Source: Acidimicrobiales bacterium
GTDB taxonomy: Bacteria; Actinomycetota; Acidimicrobiia; Acidimicrobiales; RAAP-2
Length of the DNA: 5,401 nt
NCBI GenBank assembly: GCA_030044045.1
Contig: JASHWO010000154.1
Coordinates: 1-5,401 of the forward strand
Direction of reading: 5' to 3'
Positions 1-5,401 of this stretch are shown piece after piece. Both the position numbers and the translations under genes were made by a program. The notes under the pieces were generated by a model. That model saw nothing but the letters and a program-made list of their open reading frames with translations, ran no database searches and was not told the origin of the DNA. The stretch's first letter is position 1; each line of letters begins with the position of its first letter.

Positions 1-2
1 GG

Positions 3-1868
3 GATTACGCTCTCCGCTACCAGGGATGGTGGGGGATCGCCCACGGGAACCTCGACCCGTACTCCTCGAGCGCGGGGTACTCCTTCTGGCAGGACCATTT
101 CGAGCTCATCAACTGGCCGCTCGCCCCCCTCTCTCGCCTGTGGCCCGGTGGCCTGTGGCCACTGTGGATCCAAGACGGCATCGTCTTCGCCGGTGAGTCG
201 GGCGCGCTGCTCGTGGTCGCCGATGCGGTGCGACGCCCGGGATGGTCTCCGCGAGTTCCGGGTTGGGCGGCGATCGGACTGGTGACGTTGCTGATGGTCG
301 TCAATCCGTGGATCTACGACGGGATCTCCTTCGACTTCCACTACCAGTCGATCGCCGCCGCATGCTTTGCGATGCTTGCCTTCCGGGAGATGCTGCGCGG
401 CAACCTCCGATGGCTTGCCGTGTGGGTCGTCCTCTGCCTGGCCTGTGGGGACATCGCCGCCACCTATTTGGTCGCAGTCGGCGTCGGAGGACTGCTCGCC
501 GGAAAGCAGTACCGGCGCCGTGCCGCGCTGCTGACCGGTTTGGGCCTCTGCTGGTTCGTCGGCGTGTCGGCCATCGGCGGCAATCGGGGCTCCGGACTGG
601 CCGGGCACTACGCGTACCTGCTGCCCCACTCTGCTGTCACGGGGAGCAGAGCAAGCCTGGTAAGGCTGGCGATGGGGGGCCTTCTCCATCCAGGAAGGAT
701 CGCCCGCCAGCTATGGGCGGCCCGCGTCGGACTGTGGGCGTATATCGCCAGCACCGGCGGCATAGGGATCGTGACCCCGTTCGCCACGGTTCCCGGGCTG
801 GTGCTCTTTGAAGGCGGGGCCTCGCTGTCGAACCAGATCATCGCCACGCCATACGAGAACTTCGCCGCCGTCCTGTTCCTCGTCCCACTGGGCGTGCTCG
901 CTCTCGGGTGGTGGGCGAACCAGCTGGACCAGGGATGGATCGCCACCCGTCTCCTGCACGGGTCGCTCCGCTGTTTGCGGTCCCGTGTGGTCCCTGTAGT
1001 CGTGGGAGTGCTGATGGCCGTCAATGCGGTGGTCTGGGGCGTGGTGTGGATTCCTCAGATCCCGACCGACTGGCTGCGGGTCTCCCCCTCCACGGCCGCC
1101 ACGCTCGACAAGGCCAGCCGGATGATCCCACCAGGCGCGGAGGTGGTGGCGTCGCAGGGCGTCGTCGGCCGGCTGTCGGGGCGGCAGTGGTGCTACGCGA
1201 TAAAGAGCACGAGCCTGCCGTTCGACATCCCGTTGCACACCTTGAACGACTATTTCGTGGTCGTCCCGTACCAGGGGACCGAGACGTCGACGATCCAGAC
1301 CCAGCTCGGGGTGCTCGGGGAGCTCGCCGGGACGCTCCACGGACAATTGCTCCTGCACCGTGACGGGGTGTGGCTCTTCCGGCTCCGGCGTCGCCCGGAC
1401 GAGACCTCGGTGGACTTCTCGAAGACGCCCACCGAGCCGGCCTGGGCGGCCCGGACCGCTACCGGTACGGCCGTTACCCAGGGACCGGCCGCAGGCTGGT
1501 ACATGGCACTTCGCTCGGGGAGGTCCGGGTACGTGCTCGACGGGGCCGACTACGACCTCCTGCCAGGCCGTTTCACATTGACCGTCACCATGTCGTCGTC
1601 GTCGACAACGCGTGTGCAGGTCTGGGACTCCAGCTCGGATCAACTCCTCAGCCAGCGGTATGTACCGGCGACCAACGGGCTCGGCGCGGTCCAGGCGTCC
1701 TTCGACGTGACGACGATGGGCCAGCAGAAGCTTTTCAGCGGCTGGGGACCGTTCACCTTCGTCCCCTACCGATCGACGCTTGCCGACGAGATCGAGGTCC
1801 GGATCTGGTCGGGTGGTGCTGGAGAAGTGAACATCTACAGCGTCGAAGTGACCCGGGCGAAGGGATGA
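3..1868 (+). CDS. DUF2079-family polytopic membrane protein, 5'-truncated by the window edge
   Basis: The frame is open from base 3 to the TGA at 1866-1868 (621 residues), and its true start lies before the window. A GTG at 213 is only an internal codon, because conserved-looking sequence precedes it. Residues are numbered from base 3. An extracytoplasmic-looking N-terminal stretch contains HFELINWPLAPLSRLWP (from His32), followed by LWIQDG and later DFHYQSIAA (111-119). These resemble the conserved blocks of DUF2079 proteins, large membrane proteins often suspected to be GT-C-like glycosyltransferases; catalysis is unproven. About eight or nine hydrophobic helices lie between residues 52 and 350, the last at about 329-350. 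A soluble part follows with the family-like PPGAEVVAS (376-384) and LSGRQWCYA (391-399). Residues from about 499 to 621 form a beta-strand-rich, Ser/Thr-rich tail, probably an extracellular beta-sandwich. Base composition is poorer in G+C than in the genes to its right. The family call is from motif memory; the role is inference. Confidence 0.7.
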   Translation, partial: DYALRYQGWWGIAHGNLDPYSSSAGYSFWQDHFELINWPLAPLSRLWPGGLWPLWIQDGIVFAGESGALLVVADAVRRPGWSPRVPGWAAIGLVTLLMVVNPWIYDGISFDFHYQSIAAACFAMLAFREMLRGNLRWLAVWVVLCLACGDIAATYLVAVGVGGLLAGKQYRRRAALLTGLGLCWFVGVSAIGGNRGSGLAGHYAYLLPHSAVTGSRASLVRLAMGGLLHPGRIARQLWAARVGLWAYIASTGGIGIVTPFATVPGLVLFEGGASLSNQIIATPYENFAAVLFLVPLGVLALGWWANQLDQGWIATRLLHGSLRCLRSRVVPVVVGVLMAVNAVVWGVVWIPQIPTDWLRVSPSTAATLDKASRMIPPGAEVVASQGVVGRLSGRQWCYAIKSTSLPFDIPLHTLNDYFVVVPYQGTETSTIQTQLGVLGELAGTLHGQLLLHRDGVWLFRLRRRPDETSVDFSKTPTEPAWAARTATGTAVTQGPAAGWYMALRSGRSGYVLDGADYDLLPGRFTLTVTMSSSSTTRVQVWDSSSDQLLSQRYVPATNGLGAVQASFDVTTMGQQKLFSGWGPFTFVPYRSTLADEIEVRIWSGGAGEVNIYSVEVTRAKG

Positions 1869-1890
1869 CGGTCGCTAGATCGGCGTCATC
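1864..1890. terminator. Inverted repeat over the two convergent stop codons; possible bidirectional terminator
   Basis: GATGACG (1864-1870) and CGTCATC (1884-1890) are perfect 7-bp inverted arms around a 13-base loop. The left arm contains the TGA of the DUF2079 gene (1866-1868). The loop contains the TAG of the sortase gene (1875-1877 on the other strand). The stop codons are only 6 bp apart, so this is the only hairpin-like element at the junction where transcription from both sides could end. There is no T-tract on either strand and the loop is long, so intrinsic termination is uncertain. It may instead be chance or a 3'-end stabiliser. Confidence 0.3.
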
Positions 1891-3038
1891 GACCAGCGCG
1901 TGATGACCAGTACCCCTGACTCGTCCACGAGCATGGCGGACAATATGTATTCTCCGGGATTGGGCCCTGTCGCTAGGTAGACGTGTGCTTGGAGCGACGC
2001 GCCGGTGAGCGTGCTCCCGGCAGCGTCCAGCGTGACCCCGAGGGCGACCCCGTACCCCGAGATCGTCGCGTCCGAGAGCGGGGCTGCCGTGGCCATCGGA
2101 ACGCCGGGAGCGAGCGCAGACCACCACCCCTGCTGGTCCTGCTCGGCCGACCGGATGGCGCCGAAGTAGTCGGCCAGCACGGCGCTCTCGTCGTCGAACG
2201 GCGCCATGCTCTGCGACCAGGACGGCGCCGGCGAGCCGGAGAGGGCCAGCGTCCCGAGCTCGGCGTCGTTCGTGGCCAGCGTGAGCCCCTGCGCGGCGAG
2301 GGCGGCGGGGGCCGGCACGGTGGGGGTGACCGGCGTGGCGAGGTGGGGCGTCGGCACGCCGGTGGTGCTGGTGGCGACCAGGCTGGCGGTGACCAGGAAC
2401 CGCTGGTCGGTGAGGAAGAGGGCGTCCGTCGGGTAGCAGGTCTCGAGCACGAGCTCGGACTGGGCGCTGTTCGAGTAGATGGGCGTCCCCTCGTCGACCA
2501 CCTGGTGGCCGCTCACCTGGTACACGTAGCTGGCGCACGGGGTGGCGAAGTCGACGAGCGATCCCTGCCGGAGCTGGTCGATGTCGCTGAAGTACGTGAC
2601 GTCGTGCGCGGCCAGGATCGACGTGCCCCGCTGGCCCGGCCAGGCGCTGCCGGGGACGTGCCCGACCGCCACGGCGAGCTGTGTCGCCCCGTCGCCTCCC
2701 ACGACCGGGGCCGTCATGCCGATGGCCTTGGCCTCGACCAGGCCCTGGGGCCCGCTCGACGTGTCGCTGAGGGGAGCACAGGACGCGTCTCGGGAGGCGT
2801 GGGCCCCGGCGATGGCCCGGTCCTCCTGGTGGACGAGGTTCTCCCCCTCCACGTGCTGGCGCAGGTAGAACCATCCGATGTTGCCGGCGACGACGAGGCC
2901 GGCCACCACCAGCACGATCCCGGCGACGAGCATGATCCGCCGTCGCCGGCGGGCCCGGGCGCGCCGGCGACGTTCGATCCGTGACACCGCCCTGGCGACG
3001 CCTCCGCTTCCCGGCGTCCCTTCCCGTGTCACGCGCAT
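1875..3038 (-). CDS. Membrane-anchored sortase (class D/E-like) with an extra C-terminal domain
   Basis: The product (387 residues) is a cysteine transpeptidase of the sortase family, expected to act outside the membrane by joining sorting-signal proteins to cell wall or to each other. The N-terminus is very Arg-rich (about 20-34), followed by one membrane helix (about 35-57), giving an N-in anchor. The sortase domain spans about 98-222. It contains AVGHVPGSAWPG (124-135), the catalytic His145 in LAAHDVTYF, Cys201 in LETCYPTD, and Arg213 in DQRFLVTA, so the full His-Cys-Arg set is present. The TCYP context favours class D/E over A; I cannot fix the class. Residues 223-280 are an Ala/Pro/Thr linker. 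Residues about 281-387 look like one or two helices followed by several beta strands, which is not part of the usual sortase fold. The ATG at 3036-3038 is preceded by AGGATGGG, a weak ribosome site at rather long spacing; the GTG two codons later is an alternative. No sortase substrate is visible nearby. Confidence 0.85.
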   Translation of the reverse strand: MRVTREGTPGSGGVARAVSRIERRRRARARRRRRIMLVAGIVLVVAGLVVAGNIGWFYLRQHVEGENLVHQEDRAIAGAHASRDASCAPLSDTSSGPQGLVEAKAIGMTAPVVGGDGATQLAVAVGHVPGSAWPGQRGTSILAAHDVTYFSDIDQLRQGSLVDFATPCASYVYQVSGHQVVDEGTPIYSNSAQSELVLETCYPTDALFLTDQRFLVTASLVATSTTGVPTPHLATPVTPTVPAPAALAAQGLTLATNDAELGTLALSGSPAPSWSQSMAPFDDESAVLADYFGAIRSAEQDQQGWWSALAPGVPMATAAPLSDATISGYGVALGVTLDAAGSTLTGASLQAHVYLATGPNPGEYILSAMLVDESGVLVITRWSMTPI

Positions 3039-3145
3039 CCTGCACCCATCCTGGATCGCTCGGTCCCGCCGGTACCCGCCGCCGGTCGCCGGGCATCCGC
3101 CCGCACCAGCCTATGCCGTAGGGCTCCGCCGCCTGGGGCGGGCTG

Positions 3146-3577
3146 CTACCGGGCGGTGATGTACTCGACGAGGATCCGGTGGTCGGCTTCGAGCGCCTCG
3201 ATCCGGCTCTTCACCACGTCACCGATGCTGACCAGCCCGCAGAGCGCCCCGTCACGCACCACCGGCACGTGCCGGACCCGACGGTCGGTCATCGTCGCCA
3301 TGACCGTCTCGGGGGTGTCGTCCGGGGAGCAGGTGTGCACCGGGGCCGACATGATGGCCTCCACGGCCAGCACCAGCAGGTCGGTCCCCCAGCGGTCGAG
3401 GTGCCGGACGATGTCCCGTTCCGAGACGATGCCCTCGATGTGGGTGCCGTCGCCGGACACCACCAGCGCGCCGATCGACCGGCGGGTGAGCGCGTCCACG
3501 GCCTCCCCGATCGTCGCCTCGCGCCGGATGGTGGCCACCGACGAGCCCTTGGCGGCCAGGATCTCTGCGATGTGCAT
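3146..3577 (-). CDS. CBS-domain pair protein
   Basis: A soluble 143-residue protein consisting almost entirely of two CBS domains, the tandem (Bateman) module that typically binds adenine nucleotides and senses energy state. CBS1 covers about 10-62 and includes IGALVV (35-40) and GIVSERDIVRHL (49-60). CBS2 covers about 76-126 and includes the MTDRRVRHVPVV block (96-107) and GLVSIGDVVKSRI (114-126). A helical tail ends in LVEYITAR. This is the full length for stand-alone CBS-pair proteins and there is no effector domain, so a regulatory or ligand-buffering role is inferred; the ligand is unknown. I chose the ATG at 3575-3577 over an in-frame GTG two codons upstream because an AAGGGGG ribosome site sits 7 nt before the ATG but only 1 nt before the GTG. 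The sortase gene follows 107 bp downstream, and the esterase ends 108 bp upstream of this start. Functional coupling with either is not apparent. Confidence 0.9.
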   Translation of the reverse strand: MHIAEILAAKGSSVATIRREATIGEAVDALTRRSIGALVVSGDGTHIEGIVSERDIVRHLDRWGTDLLVLAVEAIMSAPVHTCSPDDTPETVMATMTDRRVRHVPVVRDGALCGLVSIGDVVKSRIEALEADHRILVEYITAR

Positions 3578-3584
3578 CGGCACA

Positions 3585-3591
3585 CCCCCTT
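3585..3591 (-). promoter_or_regulatory. Ribosome binding site that decides the CBS gene start
   Basis: On the minus strand this reads AAGGGGG. It is 7 nt from the ATG at 3575-3577, which is good spacing, but only 1 nt from the in-frame GTG at 3581-3583. It therefore supports a product of 143 rather than 145 residues. Confidence 0.6.
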
Positions 3592-3653
3592 CTGTCGGGG
3601 ACGGCCGGTCGGGCTCCCGCCCCGGGCATGGCCCGATCGGCTGATCCGGTCCA

Positions 3654-3682
3654 AGTCTACGACCGGGCCGCGCCCCCGGCCA
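3654..3682 (-). promoter_or_regulatory. Candidate promoter for the CBS gene
   Basis: On the minus strand TAGACT (3654-3659) matches the -10 pattern TAnnAT-like hexamers at four of six consensus positions (T, A, A and final T). A poor -35 candidate, TGGCCG (3677-3682), lies 17 nt upstream. Transcription would start near 3647 and leave a leader of about 70 nt before the ATG at 3577. The -35 matches consensus at only three positions and overlaps a GC-rich hairpin, so this is a weak call. Confidence 0.3.
3663..3681 (-). terminator. GC-rich hairpin just after the esterase stop; possible terminator without U-tract
   Basis: Two alternative 5-bp pairings are possible: CCGGG (3663-3667) with CCCGG (3675-3679), or GGCCG (3666-3670) with CGGCC (3677-3681). 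The element begins 4 nt after the esterase stop codon (3686-3688, read on the minus strand). There is no run of T after it. It could be an actinobacterial-style terminator lacking a U-tract or simply a product of high G+C. Confidence 0.28.
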
Positions 3683-3685
3683 TGG

Positions 3686-4813
3686 TCAGTCGCGGGCGGT
3701 CATGGGGTGGGCCCGGAAGAACCGCCACATGACGGCGTCGGCTGTGACGGCGAACGTGGTGTAGCCGATCACCGACCGGATCTCGGCCGACTCCCGGCTG
3801 CCCGGCCAGGCGTGGCCCCCGCCCTTCACCACGTAGAGCTCGACGTCGGCGCCGTCGGGGCAGGGGTAGCGGACCAGGGTCACGCCGCGGGCGACGGTGC
3901 GGCGGGCGGGCGTGGGGCCACAGCCGTTGCGATGGGCCCAGTCGGCCGCGTCCTGGGGGATCGACGGCGCCGGGGCCAGGAGGTACCTGTCGGGCGACTG
4001 CCCCAGGGTCTTGCCCGACCCTGTCGGCGCCGGCAGGTCGGCGGCTGTCTTACTGGGCGAGCCGTTGAAGTGGACGTAGGGGTCGGCCGTGCCGTGGAAG
4101 GCCACCACCGGCACCGGCCGCGAGGGGTGGCAGTGGGAGATGTCCTGGATCCCGGCCACCGGGGCCACGGCGGCCACCACGCCGGCGAACTGGCAGGCGA
4201 TGGCCGAGCTCATGAAGGCGCCGTTCGAGTAGCCGGTGGCGTAGAGCCGGCGTTGGTCCACGCACAGAGTCCGCTCCACGGTGTGGAACAGCCCGTCCAC
4301 GAAGGCCATGTCCTGGCTGCCGACGGTCGACTCCCAGAGGGGGACCGGCTCTGTGACCTGAGGGGTGACGGTGATGAACCCCTCCCGGTCGCCCAGTGTG
4401 CCCAGGGCGGAGAGGGTGACCTGCAGCGACGCCGGCTCCGAGTAGCCGTGGAAGTCGAACACCACCGGCAGGGGATGGCGGCCGTCGTAGGCGGGGGGCA
4501 CCTGCTCGACGTAGCTGCCGGCCCGGCCGGCCACGGTGAGCGGGAGCGTCTGCTCGCCCGGCTGGACCGGCGGCGTGGCGGCGTGGCAGCCGGGCGACTC
4601 GACGGGCGGCAGCGTCACCGCCGAGCCCGAGCTCGCCGCCGCCGGGCCATCCCCGAGCTCCGGGAGGCCGGGCAGCGTCGGCCAGCCGCACAGGAGCACC
4701 GCCAGGAGCACCGCCGTCACTGCCAGCACGGAGGGCGCCGCTCGCGGTACCGCCGGGCGAACCCCCCGGCCGGTGCCGGCAACCGGCCCGCCCTTCCTCC
4801 CCATCCCGTGCAT
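3686..4813 (-). CDS. Secreted alpha/beta-hydrolase, LpqC / PHB-depolymerase-like esterase (CE1-type)
   Basis: The product (375 residues) is a serine esterase of the COG3509 type (LpqC, polyhydroxybutyrate depolymerase or feruloyl-esterase-like). A basic N-terminus is followed by a hydrophobic segment (about 27-46), a signal peptide or anchor. The cysteine in VLLCGW is not in a good lipobox, so a lipoprotein is unlikely. The catalytic parts are all present: VVFDFHGYSEPA (117-128) near the oxyanion hole, GYSNG with nucleophile Ser196, HGTADP with Asp244, and GGGHAWPGS with His334. Six cysteines (76, 184, 207, 228, 298, 318) lie in the exported part and could form disulfides. A Gly/Pro-rich stretch (about 252-285) separates the Asp motif from DWAHRNGC. 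The substrate cannot be read from sequence; a short-chain polyester, acetyl or feruloyl ester are all possible. The ATG at 4811-4813 has GGAGG 4 nt upstream; the next ATG (4802-4804) would be too far from it. The gene appears to have its own promoter (4856-4885). Confidence 0.88.
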   Translation of the reverse strand: MHGMGRKGGPVAGTGRGVRPAVPRAAPSVLAVTAVLLAVLLCGWPTLPGLPELGDGPAAASSGSAVTLPPVESPGCHAATPPVQPGEQTLPLTVAGRAGSYVEQVPPAYDGRHPLPVVFDFHGYSEPASLQVTLSALGTLGDREGFITVTPQVTEPVPLWESTVGSQDMAFVDGLFHTVERTLCVDQRRLYATGYSNGAFMSSAIACQFAGVVAAVAPVAGIQDISHCHPSRPVPVVAFHGTADPYVHFNGSPSKTAADLPAPTGSGKTLGQSPDRYLLAPAPSIPQDAADWAHRNGCGPTPARRTVARGVTLVRYPCPDGADVELYVVKGGGHAWPGSRESAEIRSVIGYTTFAVTADAVMWRFFRAHPMTARD

Positions 4814-4855
4814 GGCACCTCCCGCTCGCCGGCCCCTTGGGCCTGGCTGGACGAG

Positions 4856-4885
4856 ATGCTACGGCCTGCCCGGGTATCCGGTCAG
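4856..4885 (-). promoter_or_regulatory. Candidate sigma-70-type promoter for the esterase gene
   Basis: On the minus strand CTGACC (4880-4885) and TAGCAT (4856-4861) are separated by 18 nt. Each matches four of six positions of the -35 (TTGACA) and -10 (TATAAT) consensus. A start near 4849 would give a leader of about 36 nt before the ATG at 4813. The site lies just downstream of two hairpins that could end the preceding transcript, which fits an independent transcription unit. It is a by-eye match only. Confidence 0.4.
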
Positions 4886-4889
4886 GGGA

Positions 4890-4926
4890 GTGGCGCCGGC
4901 CGCCACGTCATCCCGGCGTTCCGGGA
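4890..4926 (-). terminator. Tandem GC-rich hairpins downstream of the membrane-protein gene
   Basis: TCCCGG (4911-4916) and CCGGGA (4921-4926) are perfect 6-bp arms around a 4-base loop. GTGGCG (4890-4895) and CGCCAC (4901-4906) are perfect 6-bp arms around a 5-base loop. The first hairpin met by transcription starts 19 nt after the stop codon of the partial membrane-protein gene. Neither is followed by a T-run, so this may be a U-less terminator or an RNA-stabilising 3' structure. Confidence 0.4.
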
Positions 4927-4945
4927 GTGACCGGCGGCGGGTCGG

Positions 4946-5401
4946 TCAGCCGGCGGTGGGTAGCTCCGTAGGGGCTGGCGCTGGCGCCAGCGGCACCTCG
5001 TCGGCGGGCGGCACGGAGCACCGGCGGACCAGGGTGCCGACCAGGGAGAGGCCGCCCCCGACGGCCAGCAGGGTACAGGCGGCGACCGCGCCGCGACCGA
5101 CGAGCGCGGTCCATGACAGCGCCGAGGCTTCGGAGGAGGAGACGGCCTTGACGTAGGGAACCCAGTTGGCCACCGCCGCCCCCGCCGCGGCCACCAGGCC
5201 CAGGCCGAGCCAGAGGGCCAGCACCCGGGCGCGACCCAGGTGCCGGCCGGCCTCGGCGGTGGCCACCGCCGTCCCGGCCGCCCAGGTGTCGACCTCCCAC
5301 CACACCAGCGCCAGCGCCGGGCCCAGCAGCAGGAAGGACACCGTCTGCCAGCCGGACGCCCCCAGCACCAGCAGCCAGCCGGTCTGCCCACCCCACTGCG
5401 G
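4946..5401 (-). CDS. Unrecognised membrane protein, C-terminal part (5' end beyond the window)
   Basis: This minus-strand frame stays open to the right edge, so at least the last 151 residues of a longer protein are here. A GTG at 5366-5368 is a possible internal start, but coherent sequence (WGGQTGWLLVLG) continues upstream of it. Numbered from the edge, hydrophobic helices lie at about 9-35, 58-80 and 99-125. The loop between the first two is short and partly charged (about 36-57). The protein ends in a Pro/Ala-rich tail (PPADEVPLAPAPAPTEL) closing with LPTAG. I recognise no family and no catalytic motif. Two overlapping open frames on the same strand are Arg/Cys/Trp/Gly-rich and look like shadows; the hydrophobic frame is the plausible one. 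The esterase gene follows 132 bp downstream, with hairpins and its own promoter-like site in between, so a shared transcript is not needed. Confidence 0.6.
   Translation of the reverse strand, partial: PQWGGQTGWLLVLGASGWQTVSFLLLGPALALVWWEVDTWAAGTAVATAEAGRHLGRARVLALWLGLGLVAAAGAAVANWVPYVKAVSSSEASALSWTALVGRGAVAACTLLAVGGGLSLVGTLVRRCSVPPADEVPLAPAPAPTELPTAG

Noticed and set aside
213..215. GTG at 213 as the start of the DUF2079 gene
   Set aside because: The frame is open back to base 3, and the upstream residues (DHFELINWPLAPLSRLWP) fit the family, so the gene starts outside the window.
1593..1604. Four tandem TCG units in the DUF2079 gene
   Set aside because: It encodes a short serine run in frame. 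At this length and composition it is not evidence of a functional repeat.
1983..2984. A 333-codon + strand frame opposite the sortase
   Set aside because: Composition is dominated by Arg, Gly, Val and Asp with no hydrophobic core. It is a shadow of the sortase gene.
1753..3096. A 447-codon open frame on the minus strand in another phase over the sortase gene
   Set aside because: The product is Arg/Gly/Pro/His-rich and has no motif, whereas the overlapping frame has the complete sortase triad and a membrane helix.
3039..3145. Promoter or terminator between the CBS and sortase genes (TAGGCT at 3108-3113; CCGCC/GGCGG arms at 3129-3141)
   Set aside because: The hexamer has no credible -35 partner and the hairpin has only 5 bp with a 3-base loop. 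Both are likely by chance in GC-rich DNA.
4014..4040. LPAPTG inside the esterase as an LPxTG-like motif
   Set aside because: It has one residue too many, lies in the middle of the folded enzyme and has no downstream membrane segment.
3179..4930. A 583-codon open frame on the + strand antisense to the CBS and esterase genes
   Set aside because: It is extremely rich in Arg, Gly, His, Val and Ala with no domain motif. It lies opposite two genes with clear family motifs. Long antisense frames are expected at this G+C.
4946..4963. LPTAG at the very C-terminus of the partial membrane protein as a sortase signal
   Set aside because: A sorting signal needs a hydrophobic segment and a basic tail after the motif; here the protein ends immediately.

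Overview
The window is GC-rich DNA, roughly 65-75% G+C by eye, with the dense short-gap gene layout of an actinomycete-type chromosome. Four things fit a Gram-positive actinobacterium: a class D/E-like sortase, a DUF2079 membrane protein, an LpqC/PHB-depolymerase-like secreted esterase and a two-CBS stress-type protein. My feel for the sequences points to the class Acidimicrobiia, but that is inference; there is no rRNA or other marker gene to settle it. I see no tRNA, rRNA, CRISPR array, insertion sequence or phage gene.

Layout. Bases 3-1868 (+) hold the 3'-terminal 621 codons of a polytopic DUF2079-type membrane protein that begins before the window. It ends in a beta-rich extracytoplasmic tail. 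It converges, with only 6 bp between the stop codons, on a sortase gene (1875-3038, -) that carries an extra C-terminal domain. Upstream of the sortase on the same (-) strand lie a 143-residue CBS-pair protein (3146-3577), a secreted alpha/beta-hydrolase with an intact Ser-Asp-His triad (3686-4813), and the C-terminal 151 residues of an unrecognised three-helix membrane protein that runs off the right edge (4946-5401).

The four minus-strand genes are separated by gaps of about 100-130 bp. Two of these gaps contain GC-rich hairpins and promoter-like hexamers, so they are probably separate short transcription units rather than one tight operon. Three or four of the five products act at or outside the membrane (DUF2079, sortase, esterase, partial membrane protein). 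That gives the region a cell-envelope flavour, but no pathway ties them together. No recognisable sortase substrate is encoded here.

The left part (1 to about 1980) is visibly poorer in G+C than the rest, and the change falls inside the 3' end of the sortase gene. Overall this looks like ordinary chromosome. The points most worth a second look are the two uncharacterised C-terminal extensions (on DUF2079 and on the sortase), the inverted repeat covering both convergent stop codons, and the composition step.
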